Shown here in pieces: positions 1 to 7,372 of a stretch of DNA of 18,656 bases; within the stretch, counting starts at the first letter, position 1; every line of letters begins with the position of its first letter. The DNA comes from an uncultured Acetatifactor sp. (GTDB lineage Bacteria; Bacillota; Clostridia; Lachnospirales; Lachnospiraceae), in assembly GCA_910588225.1 (NCBI GenBank), contig CAJUQT010000057.1, positions 3,198-21,853 on the forward strand. Reading direction: 5' to 3'. Made by a program: the position numbers and the translations under genes. The notes under the pieces are model-generated. The model ran no database searches and was not told the origin of the DNA. It was given only the letters and a program-made list of their open reading frames with translations.

Positions 1-1
1 C

Positions 2-166
2 TATATAGCAGCAATGCCGGATGCGGTGCAGGAAGAAATCAGGCAGAAAGTAATTGCAGCACTGACAGAACACGGCGAATGTCCCCCTGAAAATGTTGAC
101 CGTGCCATGAGTTCCAAAATCTATGACTTTCAAAAATTTGCTCGCGATTGGCATATATACTGTTGA
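2..166 (+). CDS. C-terminal end of an unidentified small protein (5' end outside window)
   Basis: An open frame runs in from the left edge and stops at TGA 164-166, giving 54 residues of a gene whose start is missing. The visible part is hydrophilic and mostly helical in character, with the pattern PDAVQEEIRQKVIAAL near its beginning and an Asp-Arg-Ala-Met segment after it. It resembles in style short conserved proteins of unknown function carried on Firmicute mobile elements, but I do not recognise the family. No function is proposed. The 235 bases between its stop and the next gene on the other strand are AT-rich and show no convincing gene. Confidence 0.45.
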   Translation, partial: YIAAMPDAVQEEIRQKVIAALTEHGECPPENVDRAMSSKIYDFQKFARDWHIYC

Positions 167-401
167 ATTAATGCTTAGATGGAGGAAATGGAAAATAAGC
201 CAATACTACTGTATATATTTTTCTGCTTTGCGTGATAAATGGAATAAATTCGAAAATGCAATGGTTCAATGGCATTCTGTGGGAATAGGAATAACAGGTA
301 TCGTATTTGAAGCAAAAGGAATTGAGAATAATACACTGTAATAAAATAAAAAATGGAATCCTGCAACTACAAGCTATAAAATAAGTAAAGCAAGCTCCCA
401 A

Positions 402-1277
402 TTATTCTCCGGCCATATGATTCCTGTATTCGGACGGCGTTTTGCCGGTTTTCTGCCGAAAGCGTTTTGCAAAATAACTCATATCGGAAAAACCGCAGGA
501 TTCAGCGATTTCAGCAATCGTCTGATGTTCGGAAGTCTTCATCAGATAGACCGCGTGCTGAAATCGCAGATCATTCAGAAATTTCTTTGGAGATTTTCCC
601 ACCACTTTTTTAAAAGAGCGGCAAAGGTGCTCGTAACTGATATTCATATTCTGGGCAAGGACCTCCAGCTTTATATCTTCCGCGAAATTTTTTCTCAGAA
701 GATAAAGCAGTTCCTGCACATAAGAGAGGGTGTGAAAATCCTCTCTGATTTCCATGTCGTATGCGTTTGCACGAAGCAGGCTGCAGAACACAGAGAGGAG
801 AAGAATCTGGATTTCCATTTCATAGCAGAGGGGTCTGGATTTGTCCAGAAGGCATATTTTTTCAATGCTTTTCAGGCTGTCCATACCGGAAGCAGTTTCC
901 TGAGTCAGCACCGGGAAGAAGCGGATATATTCTCTGGCACTGGGATGAATATATCTGGTATAAATACGGGATTCCGTGCTGGGGAATACCAGGGAGTTCC
1001 CGAAAACGATGCTTGTAAAGCTGAAATCCGATGTATTGGCGGAGATGGAATAGTGAATCTGGTAAGGATTTACCATCAGCGCCTGGTGAGCGGATAACGG
1101 ATATGAAATTCCGTTGATGCCGAAGTTGACGGCTCCTTTCTGCATATAGATGATTTCATAATCAGAATGCCAGTGTGCGGTGAACAGTTCAGGGGGAAAA
1201 GCAGGGGTGAACTCATAGGAGGCAAAAGGGAAAAGCTTCTCTCCGTGTACGATTTTTTCCTGGATGGGGTTGCTCAT
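402..1277 (-). CDS. AraC-family transcriptional regulator (cupin sensor + AraC HTH)
   Basis: This 291-residue protein has the usual AraC plan. An N-terminal cupin-like sugar-sensing half (about residues 20-150, including AHWHSDYEIIYMQKG and HQALMVNPYQIH) is followed by a C-terminal double helix-turn-helix (about residues 190-285). The second HTH carries the family signature IAEIAESCGFSDMSYFAKRF followed by GKTPSEYR. The start is the ATG at 1277-1275 because AAAGGAAC lies just upstream; the frame stays open to 1340 but that extension has no ribosome binding site. An extended -10 (TGTTATAAT on the minus strand) lies about 50 bases upstream. It is divergent from a carbohydrate ABC permease gene, so it probably controls that sugar locus (inference). 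The effector sugar cannot be read from sequence. Confidence 0.93.
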   Translation of the reverse strand: MSNPIQEKIVHGEKLFPFASYEFTPAFPPELFTAHWHSDYEIIYMQKGAVNFGINGISYPLSAHQALMVNPYQIHYSISANTSDFSFTSIVFGNSLVFPSTESRIYTRYIHPSAREYIRFFPVLTQETASGMDSLKSIEKICLLDKSRPLCYEMEIQILLLSVFCSLLRANAYDMEIREDFHTLSYVQELLYLLRKNFAEDIKLEVLAQNMNISYEHLCRSFKKVVGKSPKKFLNDLRFQHAVYLMKTSEHQTIAEIAESCGFSDMSYFAKRFRQKTGKTPSEYRNHMAGE

Positions 1278-1328
1278 ATGGGTTCCTTTCTTTGACATAT
1301 CAAAAACATCATATATTCTGATGGGAAA

Positions 1329-1337
1329 ATTATAACA
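1329..1337 (-). promoter_or_regulatory. Extended -10 promoter element for the AraC regulator
   Basis: On the minus strand this reads TGTTATAAT, a consensus TATAAT preceded by the TGn extension. It would start transcription near 1322 and give a leader of about 45 bases before the ATG at 1277. No good -35 lies 17 bases upstream, which an extended -10 can tolerate. Confidence 0.45.
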
Positions 1338-1378
1338 CATAAGTCAGAAAAAAACTATAATAAATAACAAACAACCCA

Positions 1379-1392
1379 ATTTGATGTCAAAT
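1379..1392. promoter_or_regulatory. Palindrome ATTTGA-TG-TCAAAT, candidate operator
   Basis: This is a perfect 6-bp inverted repeat with a 2-base centre, in the AT-rich divergent region between the AraC regulator and the permease. It shares the TTTGA...TCAAA core with a second palindrome at 1515-1531. A regulator binding here could affect both divergent genes. AraC proteins usually bind direct repeats, so the regulator that uses this site is uncertain. Confidence 0.3.
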
Positions 1393-1514
1393 ATATACAA
1401 TTAGTCAATCTGAATTCAAATAAAATCCGGATAATTGACAAAATAGCAGAGAAATAAGAAAGCTATATCTCGCAGAAAGAATAAAAAGAAAAATAAGGGG
1501 AAAAGACCATGAAA

Positions 1515-1531
1515 TTTTGATAGTATCAAAA
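1515..1531. promoter_or_regulatory. Palindrome TTTTGATA-G-TATCAAAA, candidate operator
   Basis: This is a perfect 8-bp inverted repeat around a single central G, ending 19 bases before the AGGAGG of the permease gene. Its size, symmetry and place just before the ribosome binding site fit a repressor operator or a small mRNA hairpin near the start site. It shares the TTTGA/TCAAA core with the palindrome at 1379-1392. Confidence 0.35.
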
Positions 1532-1563
1532 ATATTTTATTGCGGCAGAAAGGAGGAGGTGTT

Positions 1564-2526
1564 TTGCAGCGGGAAAAAGAAACAATTGTTTTGGGACAGG
1601 AAAAGGGTCAAATAGAAAAAGAGACCAATGGAAAAAGAGGGAAGCTTTCTCTGCAGGTACACTACTGGCTGATGGTACTTCCGGGATTTGTCTGGATTTT
1701 TCTGTTCAGCGTGGTTCCCATGGTGGGAATTATCATGGCATTTGAAGATTTTTCACCCAGCAGAGGATGGTTTGGCTCAGAATGGGTGGGACTGGAGAAT
1801 TTCGAATATCTGTGGCGGCTAAGCGACGCCAGGAGGGTGCTTAAGAATACGCTGATCATAGCGGGAGGAAAACTGTTTTTGAATCTGGTGATTCCTATTG
1901 TATTTGCGATTCTGTTAAATGAAGTGGTAAACCTTCGGTTTAAAAAGGTGGTACAGACTATTGTATATCTGCCGCATTTTATCTCCTGGGTAATTCTTGC
2001 GAATATCATGTCCAATATTTTCGGATATCAGGGAGTGGTAAATGCTGTTCTGGGAATGTTCGGGACAGAGCCGGTGGTCTTTATGGGAGAGCCGGATATC
2101 TTCAGACAGCTGCTCATCGGCACGGATGTGTGGAAGGAGTTCGGTTACGGAGCGGTGATCTATCTGGCGGCCCTCACAAGTATTGACCCCAATCTGTATG
2201 AGGCGGCATCGATTGACGGGGCCGGCAGATGGAAGCTGATCCGGTATATTACGCTTCCTTCATTGATTCCTACGGTGGTGCTGATGGGAACGCTGTCCCT
2301 GGGAAGCATTCTGAACGGAGGCTTTGATCAGGTATTCAATATGTATAATGCATCAGTCTATTCCACGGCGGATATCATTGACACCTGGGTCTACAGAATC
2401 GGTCTTGTGAATGTACAGTACAGCCTGGCATCCTGTGCGGGATTGCTGAAATCCGTGGTAAGTCTGGTTCTGATTTCAGTTTCTTATTTACTCGCACACA
2501 AGTTTGCTGACTATCGAATTTTTTGA
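1564..2526 (+). CDS. Carbohydrate ABC transporter permease, LplB/MalF type (CUT1)
   Basis: This 320-residue inner-membrane permease would form half of the membrane channel of a CUT1 sugar importer, alongside a second permease, a lipoprotein binding protein and a shared MsmX-like ATPase. It has about six membrane segments, the first around residues 35-60 (LPGFVWIFLFSVVPMVGI). The cytoplasmic EAA loop EAASIDGAGRWKLIRYITLP, which docks the ATPase, is at about residues 213-232. The N-terminal 30 residues are charged and cytoplasmic. I place the start at TTG 1564 because AGGAGGAGGT at 1551-1560 sits seven bases upstream; an ATG at 1540 in frame precedes the ribosome binding site and is unlikely. 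The partner permease directly downstream is broken, so the transporter is probably not assembled from this locus alone. Confidence 0.93.
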   Translation: MQREKETIVLGQEKGQIEKETNGKRGKLSLQVHYWLMVLPGFVWIFLFSVVPMVGIIMAFEDFSPSRGWFGSEWVGLENFEYLWRLSDARRVLKNTLIIAGGKLFLNLVIPIVFAILLNEVVNLRFKKVVQTIVYLPHFISWVILANIMSNIFGYQGVVNAVLGMFGTEPVVFMGEPDIFRQLLIGTDVWKEFGYGAVIYLAALTSIDPNLYEAASIDGAGRWKLIRYITLPSLIPTVVLMGTLSLGSILNGGFDQVFNMYNASVYSTADIIDTWVYRIGLVNVQYSLASCAGLLKSVVSLVLISVSYLLAHKFADYRIF

Positions 2527-2537
2527 GGTGGGAAATT

Positions 2538-2588
2538 ATGATAAAAAACAAAAGCGTCGGTTCCCGGATTTTTATGATAGTAAACGGT
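2538..2588 (+). pseudogene. 5' remnant of the second ABC permease (LplC-like), cut by a deletion
   Basis: Eleven bases after the LplB-like permease stop, with GAGGTGGGA as ribosome binding site, an ATG opens MIKNKSVGSRIFMIVNG. This is the typical hydrophilic start and SR-I-F segment of LplC/YtcP-type partner permeases, which follow LplB genes in CUT1 operons. After about 16 codons the resemblance ends. The frame soon reaches TGA 2616-2618, while another frame becomes GH31 coding sequence. The rest of this permease (normally about 280 residues) and anything that followed it is missing. The exact breakpoint, about 2583-2590, is inferred from where the two similarities stop and start. Confidence 0.7.
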
Positions 2589-3097
2589 TTCAATATGCCA
2601 CGTTCTGCCCTGTTATGAGAATGCACGGTTCAAGGCTGCCATTTGTGGAAAAAGAATCTCCTTATGCAGTGGAAGGTTCCATGAGCCGCAGACTGTTCAG
2701 CGGTTCCGATAATGAGGTCTGGAGTTATGGGGAAGAGGCGCTTGCCATTTTCACAAAATATATGATGCTCCGGGAGAAGATGCGCCCTTATCTGACAGAA
2801 CTGATGAAGGAAGTGCATGAGAAGGGGACTCCGGTTATCCGTACGCTCTTCTATGAATATCCGGATGACAGGACAGCATGGCAGATCAGCGATGAATTTA
2901 TGCTGGGAAGCAAAATCCTTATAGCGCCTGTGCTATATGAGGATATGAGAAAGAGACAGGTCTATCTGCCGGAAGGAAACTGGAGGAACATCAACGATGG
3001 AAAAGTATATGCGGGGGGAGCTGAATATACATTTGATGCGCCGCTGGAGGAGATTCCTGTATTCCTGAAGGATGGCTGTCTTTCAGAACTGATGTAA
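2584..3097 (+). pseudogene. 3' remnant of a glycoside hydrolase family 31 gene (alpha-glucosidase/xylosidase type)
   Basis: About 170 residues match the C-terminal part of GH31 enzymes. The barrel segment RFQYATFCPVMRMHG comes first. It is followed by the helix with the FTKYMMLREKMRPYL pattern, then DEFMLGSKILIAPVL and the beta-domain strands RQVYLPEGNW and EIPVFLKDG. GH31 proteins are normally 650-800 residues, so the N-terminal domain and the catalytic nucleophile and acid/base region are absent. The frame stays open upstream to an ATG at 2504, but that stretch overlaps the two permease genes and is chance. No ribosome binding site serves this frame, so it is unlikely to be expressed. It probably belonged to the same sugar-use operon, where it would have cleaved imported or exposed alpha-glycosides. 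Confidence 0.8.
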
Positions 3098-3138
3098 GCC
3101 ACAGGGATTTATTGAAATTTCAGAATTATCTTATCTGT

Positions 3139-3169
3139 ACAGCCTCCGGAGAAATCTTCCGGGGGCTGT
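3139..3169 (+). terminator. Terminator-like hairpin after the GH31 remnant
   Basis: ACAGCCTCCGGA and TCCGGGGGCTGT form a 12-bp stem with one G-U pair and a 7-base loop, 41 bases after the GH31 stop. The stem is strong and GC-rich, but the following bases (TCGTCAG) are not a T-run. Termination strength is therefore uncertain. Confidence 0.5.
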
Positions 3170-3455
3170 TCGTCAGCCTTGCATTTGTCACCGGCATATG
3201 GTATGATATGCTAATGAAAAAAGCGTCGCCGGGAACGGCAACAGGACATTGTGCATTCACATGCGGAAAGCAGGCAGAGAGAGGGTAATGCGTATTGTCG
3301 AAGGGATGTGCGGCTTGCGAGGATGGCCTGTGAGCTGAAAAAGATACCCTATATGAATTTTATGGATTATATGGAGAATCGCCCGGAATATATTTCGCAG
3401 CGTTTCCGGGAGAATATCGGGATTTGACGGCGGGCCTGAAAAGGAATAATAAATA

Positions 3456-3617
3456 AATGAGATAAAAAAGAAAGAGAATGCAGCATTGCTGCGCCCGTGT
3501 AGGGTAAAGCATATTCCGGTAAAATGTTTTGCGGGCGGCGGGGATATGTTCAGCCTGGTCTGGAAATAAGCATCGCTTATTTCTTCAAAGCGTTTTCTCT
3601 TTCTTTTTTTATTTCAT
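3456..3617. repeat. Imperfect long inverted repeat with ~110-base interior
   Basis: The left arm AATGAGATAAAAAAGAAAG (from 3456) continues with AGAATGC to about 3481. It is closely matched by the reverse complement of 3590-3617, which reads AATGAAATAAAAAAAGAAAG then AGAAAACGC. The arms match over about 26 bases with a few mismatches or indels. The interior contains a CAGCATTGCTG mini-hairpin (about 3481-3491) and a perfect 9-bp hairpin at 3563-3583. Reverse-transcriptase similarity begins directly after the right arm. It could be a MITE-like element, a folded RNA, or a duplicated terminator tract. The arms are purine/pyrimidine-rich, so chance contributes. Confidence 0.45.
3563..3583. other. 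Perfect hairpin GAAATAAGC-ATC-GCTTATTTC
   Basis: A 9-bp perfect stem with a 3-base loop lies inside the larger inverted repeat, about 40 bases before the reverse-transcriptase remnant. A pyrimidine-rich tract (TTTTCTCTTTC then seven T) follows about ten bases later. It could act as a terminator or as part of a structured RNA. Confidence 0.4.
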
Positions 3618-3621
3618 TAAA

Positions 3622-4007
3622 TTGAAGCCGCCGGCAGACCACTGTCCATGGCGGCAGGAGCAGCTTTATACACAGCTGCGGGAGCTTTGCCTGACAGTGA
3701 ATCCGGAAAAGTAAAAACAGCGGGTCCAGGAGAATACTGGGAATTTCTGGGGTTCGGGTATCGGGATGCCCTGCGGCGCTGGCAGCGGGATAAGAATCTG
3801 ACATATTTTACCTGGTGCAGATGGTTTCTGCTCAATCTGGACACAGACAGAGGACTGCGGATAATAGATGAATATATGCAGGAATATATTCGTTATGCTG
3901 TGACGGGACGACACTATAAAGGAAATTACAGGATAGACTATGAGACTTTGAAGAATTGGGGGTATCGCAGTCTGGTACATGAATTCTGGGAAGGGAGGAA
4001 GGGATGA
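3622..4007 (+). pseudogene. Frameshifted C-terminal fragment of a reverse transcriptase
   Basis: Two adjoining frames together give the end of a bacterial reverse transcriptase. The first ends in QLYTQLRELCLTVNPEK (to 3711). The second continues with KTAGPGEYWEFLGFGYRD, the conserved segment that follows the palm domain, then TWCRWFLLNLDTDRGL and YETLKNWGYRSLVHEFW, a C-terminal pattern I associate with Lachnospiraceae reverse transcriptases. Restoring one A in the A-run at 3707-3710 would join the frames. The finger and palm domains with the YADD catalytic motif are absent, and the stretch after LGFGYRDA looks shortened, so no activity is expected. The stop overlaps the next gene's start as ATGA, which suggests the intact ancestor was translationally coupled to that membrane protein. 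The specific class (group II-like, unknown-group or other) cannot be settled here. Confidence 0.65.
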
Positions 4008-5383
4008 ACAGGATGAGAATGGAAAAAGGACGATGGGAGAAGCTTCTGCTGTTGCTGTATTTTGCGCTTTACCTGACAGCGGCGCTGACAATTGCGCTGA
4101 ATCAGCCTTTGAATGATACTCTCCCCTCACTGTGTAATCCGCCGGATGAACATTCGCGATATAAAGTGCCTCTGTATATCTGCAATCATGGAACGCTTCC
4201 CACCGGATTTGAGGAGGAGCTTTTCAGCGGGGAATGCAGATGGACGTATGGTTTTTATACTCTGCTTCCCTATATGCTGCAGGGTTATGTCATGCGGTTC
4301 GTCAATCTTTTTACGGATTCGCCGCTGGCGCTTCTGTATGCGGCCAGGCTGGTCAATGTAGCCATTGGCCTCTGTATGGCTGTGCTGGTCTGGCTTCTGG
4401 GGAAGAAGCTGTTCCGGGATGACCTGGTGCGGTGGCTTTTCTGCTTTCTGGTGACTTTTTTGCCCCAGAGTCTCTTTCTGCACACCTATGTGAATCCGGA
4501 TTCCATGTGTTTGCTTTCCACAGCGCTGATGCTGTATGGGCTGGTGTGCGGCTATGGAGACGGTTTTTCCAGAAAGTCCTGCGGATTTCTGGCAGCAGGA
4601 GTGATTCTCTGCGCCTTGTCATATTATAATGCATATGGATTCATTTTGGGCAGTATTGTGCTGTTTGCCGCTTATTTTCTGGAAAAAAGAGACGGCAGAT
4701 GGCGATATGACTGGAGGAATTTCCTGAAAAAGGGAATTCCCATAGGGGTTCTGGTACTTATGTGTGTCAGCTGGTCCTTTATCAGAAATTATATTTTGTA
4801 TGACGGCGATATTATTGGCCTTACCACGAAGGAGAATTTCGTGAAGTCTTTCGGAATTGAGAGAGAGACTTATTACAGTCAGGGGAAACCTCTGACCGAA
4901 ATGCTGTTTAAAACAGGATTTTTTCAAAGCCTCGGCGACAGCTTTATTGCAAGTTACGGCTCTGCCAGTCTGTATAGTCGGAGAAGCGTTTACTGGTTTT
5001 ACCGGATTCTCTTTAGTGCGGGTGTATTCAGTATGTTGTTTTTCAGAGGGCAGGAGAAAAGGGAGCAGGAGACTTTGCGATGGCGCTGTAAGCTGTTTCA
5101 CCTGGTTATGGTATTTTGTATGCTGATGCCTTTGATTCTGCTGATTCGCTATGCCTATACGGTGGATTATCAGGCACAGGGGCGTTATATTCTGCCGGGG
5201 GTGATTCCTTTTATGTATTATGTGGGCCGGGGCGTGGAAAAATTTCCTCTGTGGAGGAAAAGTTCCTCAGGGGTGAAAAAGGTTCTGTGTGCGGTGCTGC
5301 TGACTGGAATTGCAGCGTCTCTGCTGATCACGGTGTATGTCTGCGCATTGCCATATTATCTGCAGGCGCCGGAAATCCTTTGA
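4004..5383 (+). CDS. Polytopic membrane protein, GT-C glycosyltransferase / DUF2142-like
   Basis: This 459-residue protein has roughly ten hydrophobic helices, beginning at about residues 13-32. The first outer loop carries NPPDEHSRYKVPLYI (residues 45-59) with Asp48 and Glu49. An acidic pair in this loop is the hallmark of GT-C enzymes of the ArnT/PMT/DUF2142 superfamily, which move sugars from polyprenyl phosphate carriers to acceptors outside the membrane. The later DYQAQGRYILPGVIPFMYY segment is also typical of DUF2142 proteins. The start at 4004 has GGGAGG five bases upstream and overlaps the reverse-transcriptase remnant's stop by ATGA, suggesting former coupling. Donor and acceptor are unknown, and no sugar-polymer genes surround it. 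A transport-only role cannot be excluded. Confidence 0.8.
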   Translation: MNRMRMEKGRWEKLLLLLYFALYLTAALTIALNQPLNDTLPSLCNPPDEHSRYKVPLYICNHGTLPTGFEEELFSGECRWTYGFYTLLPYMLQGYVMRFVNLFTDSPLALLYAARLVNVAIGLCMAVLVWLLGKKLFRDDLVRWLFCFLVTFLPQSLFLHTYVNPDSMCLLSTALMLYGLVCGYGDGFSRKSCGFLAAGVILCALSYYNAYGFILGSIVLFAAYFLEKRDGRWRYDWRNFLKKGIPIGVLVLMCVSWSFIRNYILYDGDIIGLTTKENFVKSFGIERETYYSQGKPLTEMLFKTGFFQSLGDSFIASYGSASLYSRRSVYWFYRILFSAGVFSMLFFRGQEKREQETLRWRCKLFHLVMVFCMLMPLILLIRYAYTVDYQAQGRYILPGVIPFMYYVGRGVEKFPLWRKSSSGVKKVLCAVLLTGIAASLLITVYVCALPYYLQAPEIL

Positions 5384-5536
5384 AATATACTGTACAAAAA
5401 CGTAGGTTTATGATAAACTTTTCACAGGTTTTCTTTTGATCCCTGCATCGCAGGATAGGAAAAGGTATATGGAATATACATTCCGGGAAGAGATATATCG
5501 AATGCGGAACAGGAAGACGAAACGAGGGGTGAAATT

Positions 5537-6580
5537 ATGGATGGAATGAATGGATATATGCCGGTTGACAGCAGGAGGGAAGCAGACGAACTGAAAGCGG
5601 CCAGGAAGCATTTTTCGATGTTGGGAGGGATGTTTGTCCTGGGGACGATTTTACTTTATGCGGTGCAGCTGATTCCTGCCATTATTGTGGGAGTGCTGAG
5701 ACCGGAGTGGCTGATAAATCCGGATGTGGCCCTTCTGTTTTCTTCGGTTCCCATGTATCTGGCAGGAATGCCGTTATTGATTGTTCTGGTGAGAATTGTC
5801 CCGGGCGACAGGCTGGAACGGCACAGTATGAAGGCAGGTCCCTTTCTTGTGTCCGTCATTATGTGCTTTGCAGTCATGTATGCGTCCAATATTGTGGGTA
5901 ATATTATAACAACTATTATCGGCATTCTAAAGGGCAGCGCAGTGGACAATGTGATCAGCGATATTGCAACTTCTACCAGTATGTGGCTGGTTTTCCTTGT
6001 AATGGTGATCTGTGCGCCGATTATGGAGGAATATATATTCCGTAAGCTGATTGTGGACAGAACTGTCCGCTACGGAGAAGGGACAGCTATTTTGGTGTCA
6101 GGTCTGATGTTCGGCCTGTTCCACGGAAATCTGAACCAGTTTGCCTATGCTTTTTCCCTGGGGGTATTTCTGGCCTTTCTGTATGTGAAGACAGGAAATC
6201 TGAAGATTACCATTGCCCTTCATATGATAATCAATTTTGTGGGTGGTGTGGTCAGCAAATGGCTGATGGAAAAGGTGAATATCGATGAGTATATGCGGAT
6301 TGTCTCGGAAGGTATGGATGCTGAGACACTGATGAGCTATGTCATGGAGCATCTGAGTGGTTGGATTGCGTATATGGTTTTCCTGATCTTCGTGATAGGA
6401 ATGCTGATTGCAGGCGGTATTTTGATCGTTGTAAATCTGGTGAAGAAGAGATTTACCCTGAACAGAGGTATGGTTATGATTCCAAGGGGGAAGAGATTTC
6501 GCACTGTGATTCTGAATGCGGGTATGATAGTATATTGTCTCTTCTGGATTGTGATGATTATCGTCCAGCTGGTGATGTAG
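5537..6580 (+). CDS. CPBP-family intramembrane metalloprotease (CAAX protease/Abi)
   Basis: This 347-residue integral membrane protein carries all three CPBP motifs: Glu164-Glu165-x3-Arg169 (EEYIFR), Phe192-x3-His196 (FGLFH) and His229-x3-Asn233 (HMIIN). These residues form the metal-dependent active site in the membrane in Rce1-like proteases. Two helices precede the core (about residues 30-55 and 65-88), and two more follow it near residues 275-300 and 325-345, so it is longer than minimal family members. The start ATG 5537 follows GAGGGGTGA by five bases. It lies 54 bases before an acyl-ACP thioesterase gene on the same strand and may be co-transcribed. Bacterial members act in peptide maturation, bacteriocin immunity or stress response; nothing here identifies the substrate. 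Confidence 0.92.
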   Translation: MDGMNGYMPVDSRREADELKAARKHFSMLGGMFVLGTILLYAVQLIPAIIVGVLRPEWLINPDVALLFSSVPMYLAGMPLLIVLVRIVPGDRLERHSMKAGPFLVSVIMCFAVMYASNIVGNIITTIIGILKGSAVDNVISDIATSTSMWLVFLVMVICAPIMEEYIFRKLIVDRTVRYGEGTAILVSGLMFGLFHGNLNQFAYAFSLGVFLAFLYVKTGNLKITIALHMIINFVGGVVSKWLMEKVNIDEYMRIVSEGMDAETLMSYVMEHLSGWIAYMVFLIFVIGMLIAGGILIVVNLVKKRFTLNRGMVMIPRGKRFRTVILNAGMIVYCLFWIVMIIVQLVM

Positions 6581-6634
6581 AATAGAGAGTAATTCGGACA
6601 GCAGAAGCCTGCCGGTAACTGAGAGGGTTTTATA

Positions 6635-7336
6635 ATGTACACATTTGAAAGCAGAATCAGGTATAGTGAGACGGATAGCGAAGGGAAGCTTACCATAGCT
6701 TCCCTTATCAACTATTTTCAGGATTGCTCTACCTTTCAGGCGGAAGAACTGGGGTTAGGGCTGGATTATTTGAAGGAAAGGCATATGGTATGGGTGCTTT
6801 CTTCCTGGCAGATTGTGGCGGAACGTTATCCAAAGCTCTGTGAAAAGGTGACTATAGGCACGCTGCCTTATGAGATGAAGGGATTTCTGGGTTTTCGTAA
6901 TTTTGTCATGATAGATGAAAGAGGAGATTGCATTGCGAAAGCAAATTCACTCTGGAGTCTGCTGGACACGGAGACGGGAAAACCTACGGTTGTTCCGGAA
7001 GAAATGCGGGAAGGGTATCATCTGGAGGAAAAGCTGGATATGGAATATGCGCCGCGTAAGATTGTGGTTCCGGAAAATGCTGTGCAGAGAGAGCCGGTGA
7101 TGGTAAAAAAGCACCATCTGGACACGAATTATCATGTGAACAATCAGCAGTTTGTGAACATTGCCATGGATTTTCTGCCGGAGAAATTTCCGGTCAGGCA
7201 GATTCGGGCGGAGTATAAGAAACAGGCTTTCCTCGATGATCAGCTGTTTCCTTTTGCAGCGGAGGAAGAGAAGCGATTTGTGATTGCTCTGCGGGATGAG
7301 GCGGGGAAACCTTATGTGGCGGTGGAATTTTCATGA
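6635..7336 (+). CDS. Acyl-ACP thioesterase (FatA/FatB-like, double hot-dog)
   Basis: This 233-residue cytoplasmic enzyme would hydrolyse acyl-ACP to release free fatty acid, ending chain extension in fatty acid synthesis. The N-terminal hot-dog begins YTFESRIRYSETDSEGKL and includes MVWVLSSWQI. The second hot-dog carries the catalytic-type segment HLDTNYHVNN with Asp163, Asn165 and His167, and Glu193 in IRAEYKKQ at the place of the fourth active-site residue of plant FatB enzymes. The length fits bacterial members, which lack the plant transit peptide. GAGAGGG precedes the ATG at 6635. The cvfB-like gene starts 36 bases after its stop, so the two probably share a transcript. Chain-length preference cannot be read from sequence. 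Confidence 0.92.
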   Translation: MYTFESRIRYSETDSEGKLTIASLINYFQDCSTFQAEELGLGLDYLKERHMVWVLSSWQIVAERYPKLCEKVTIGTLPYEMKGFLGFRNFVMIDERGDCIAKANSLWSLLDTETGKPTVVPEEMREGYHLEEKLDMEYAPRKIVVPENAVQREPVMVKKHHLDTNYHVNNQQFVNIAMDFLPEKFPVRQIRAEYKKQAFLDDQLFPFAAEEEKRFVIALRDEAGKPYVAVEFS

Positions 7337-7372
7337 GAGCCGGGGAAAACTGTGGCTGTGAAGGAGGCAGAA

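Larger units (their letters stand above)
3098..3621. other. Gene-poor interval with hairpins, an inverted repeat and a possible short coding remnant
   Basis: No intact gene is visible in these roughly 520 bases. They hold a terminator-like hairpin (3139-3169) and an imperfect inverted repeat (about 3456-3481 against 3590-3617) that encloses a 9-bp hairpin. They also hold a 69-codon open frame at 3218-3427 that lacks an ATG until 3323. The last 34 codons of that frame read as plausible protein (KKIPYMNFMDYMENRPEYIS), but I cannot identify it and it may be decayed coding sequence. The interval separates the truncated GH31 gene from the truncated reverse transcriptase, so it is probably scarred accessory DNA. 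Confidence 0.5.

Noticed and set aside
123..341. 72-codon plus-strand open frame after the partial first gene
   Set aside because: No ribosome binding site, overlaps the end of the partial gene, and composition does not look like protein.
417..1097. 226-codon plus-strand frame antisense to the AraC regulator
   Set aside because: A shadow of the regulator: no family resemblance and no ribosome binding site, while the minus-strand gene has clear AraC motifs.
5439..5456. Hairpin ATCCCTGC-ATC-GCAGGAT after the GT-C-like gene as a terminator
   Set aside because: Short stem with a bulged C and no T-run after it on either strand.
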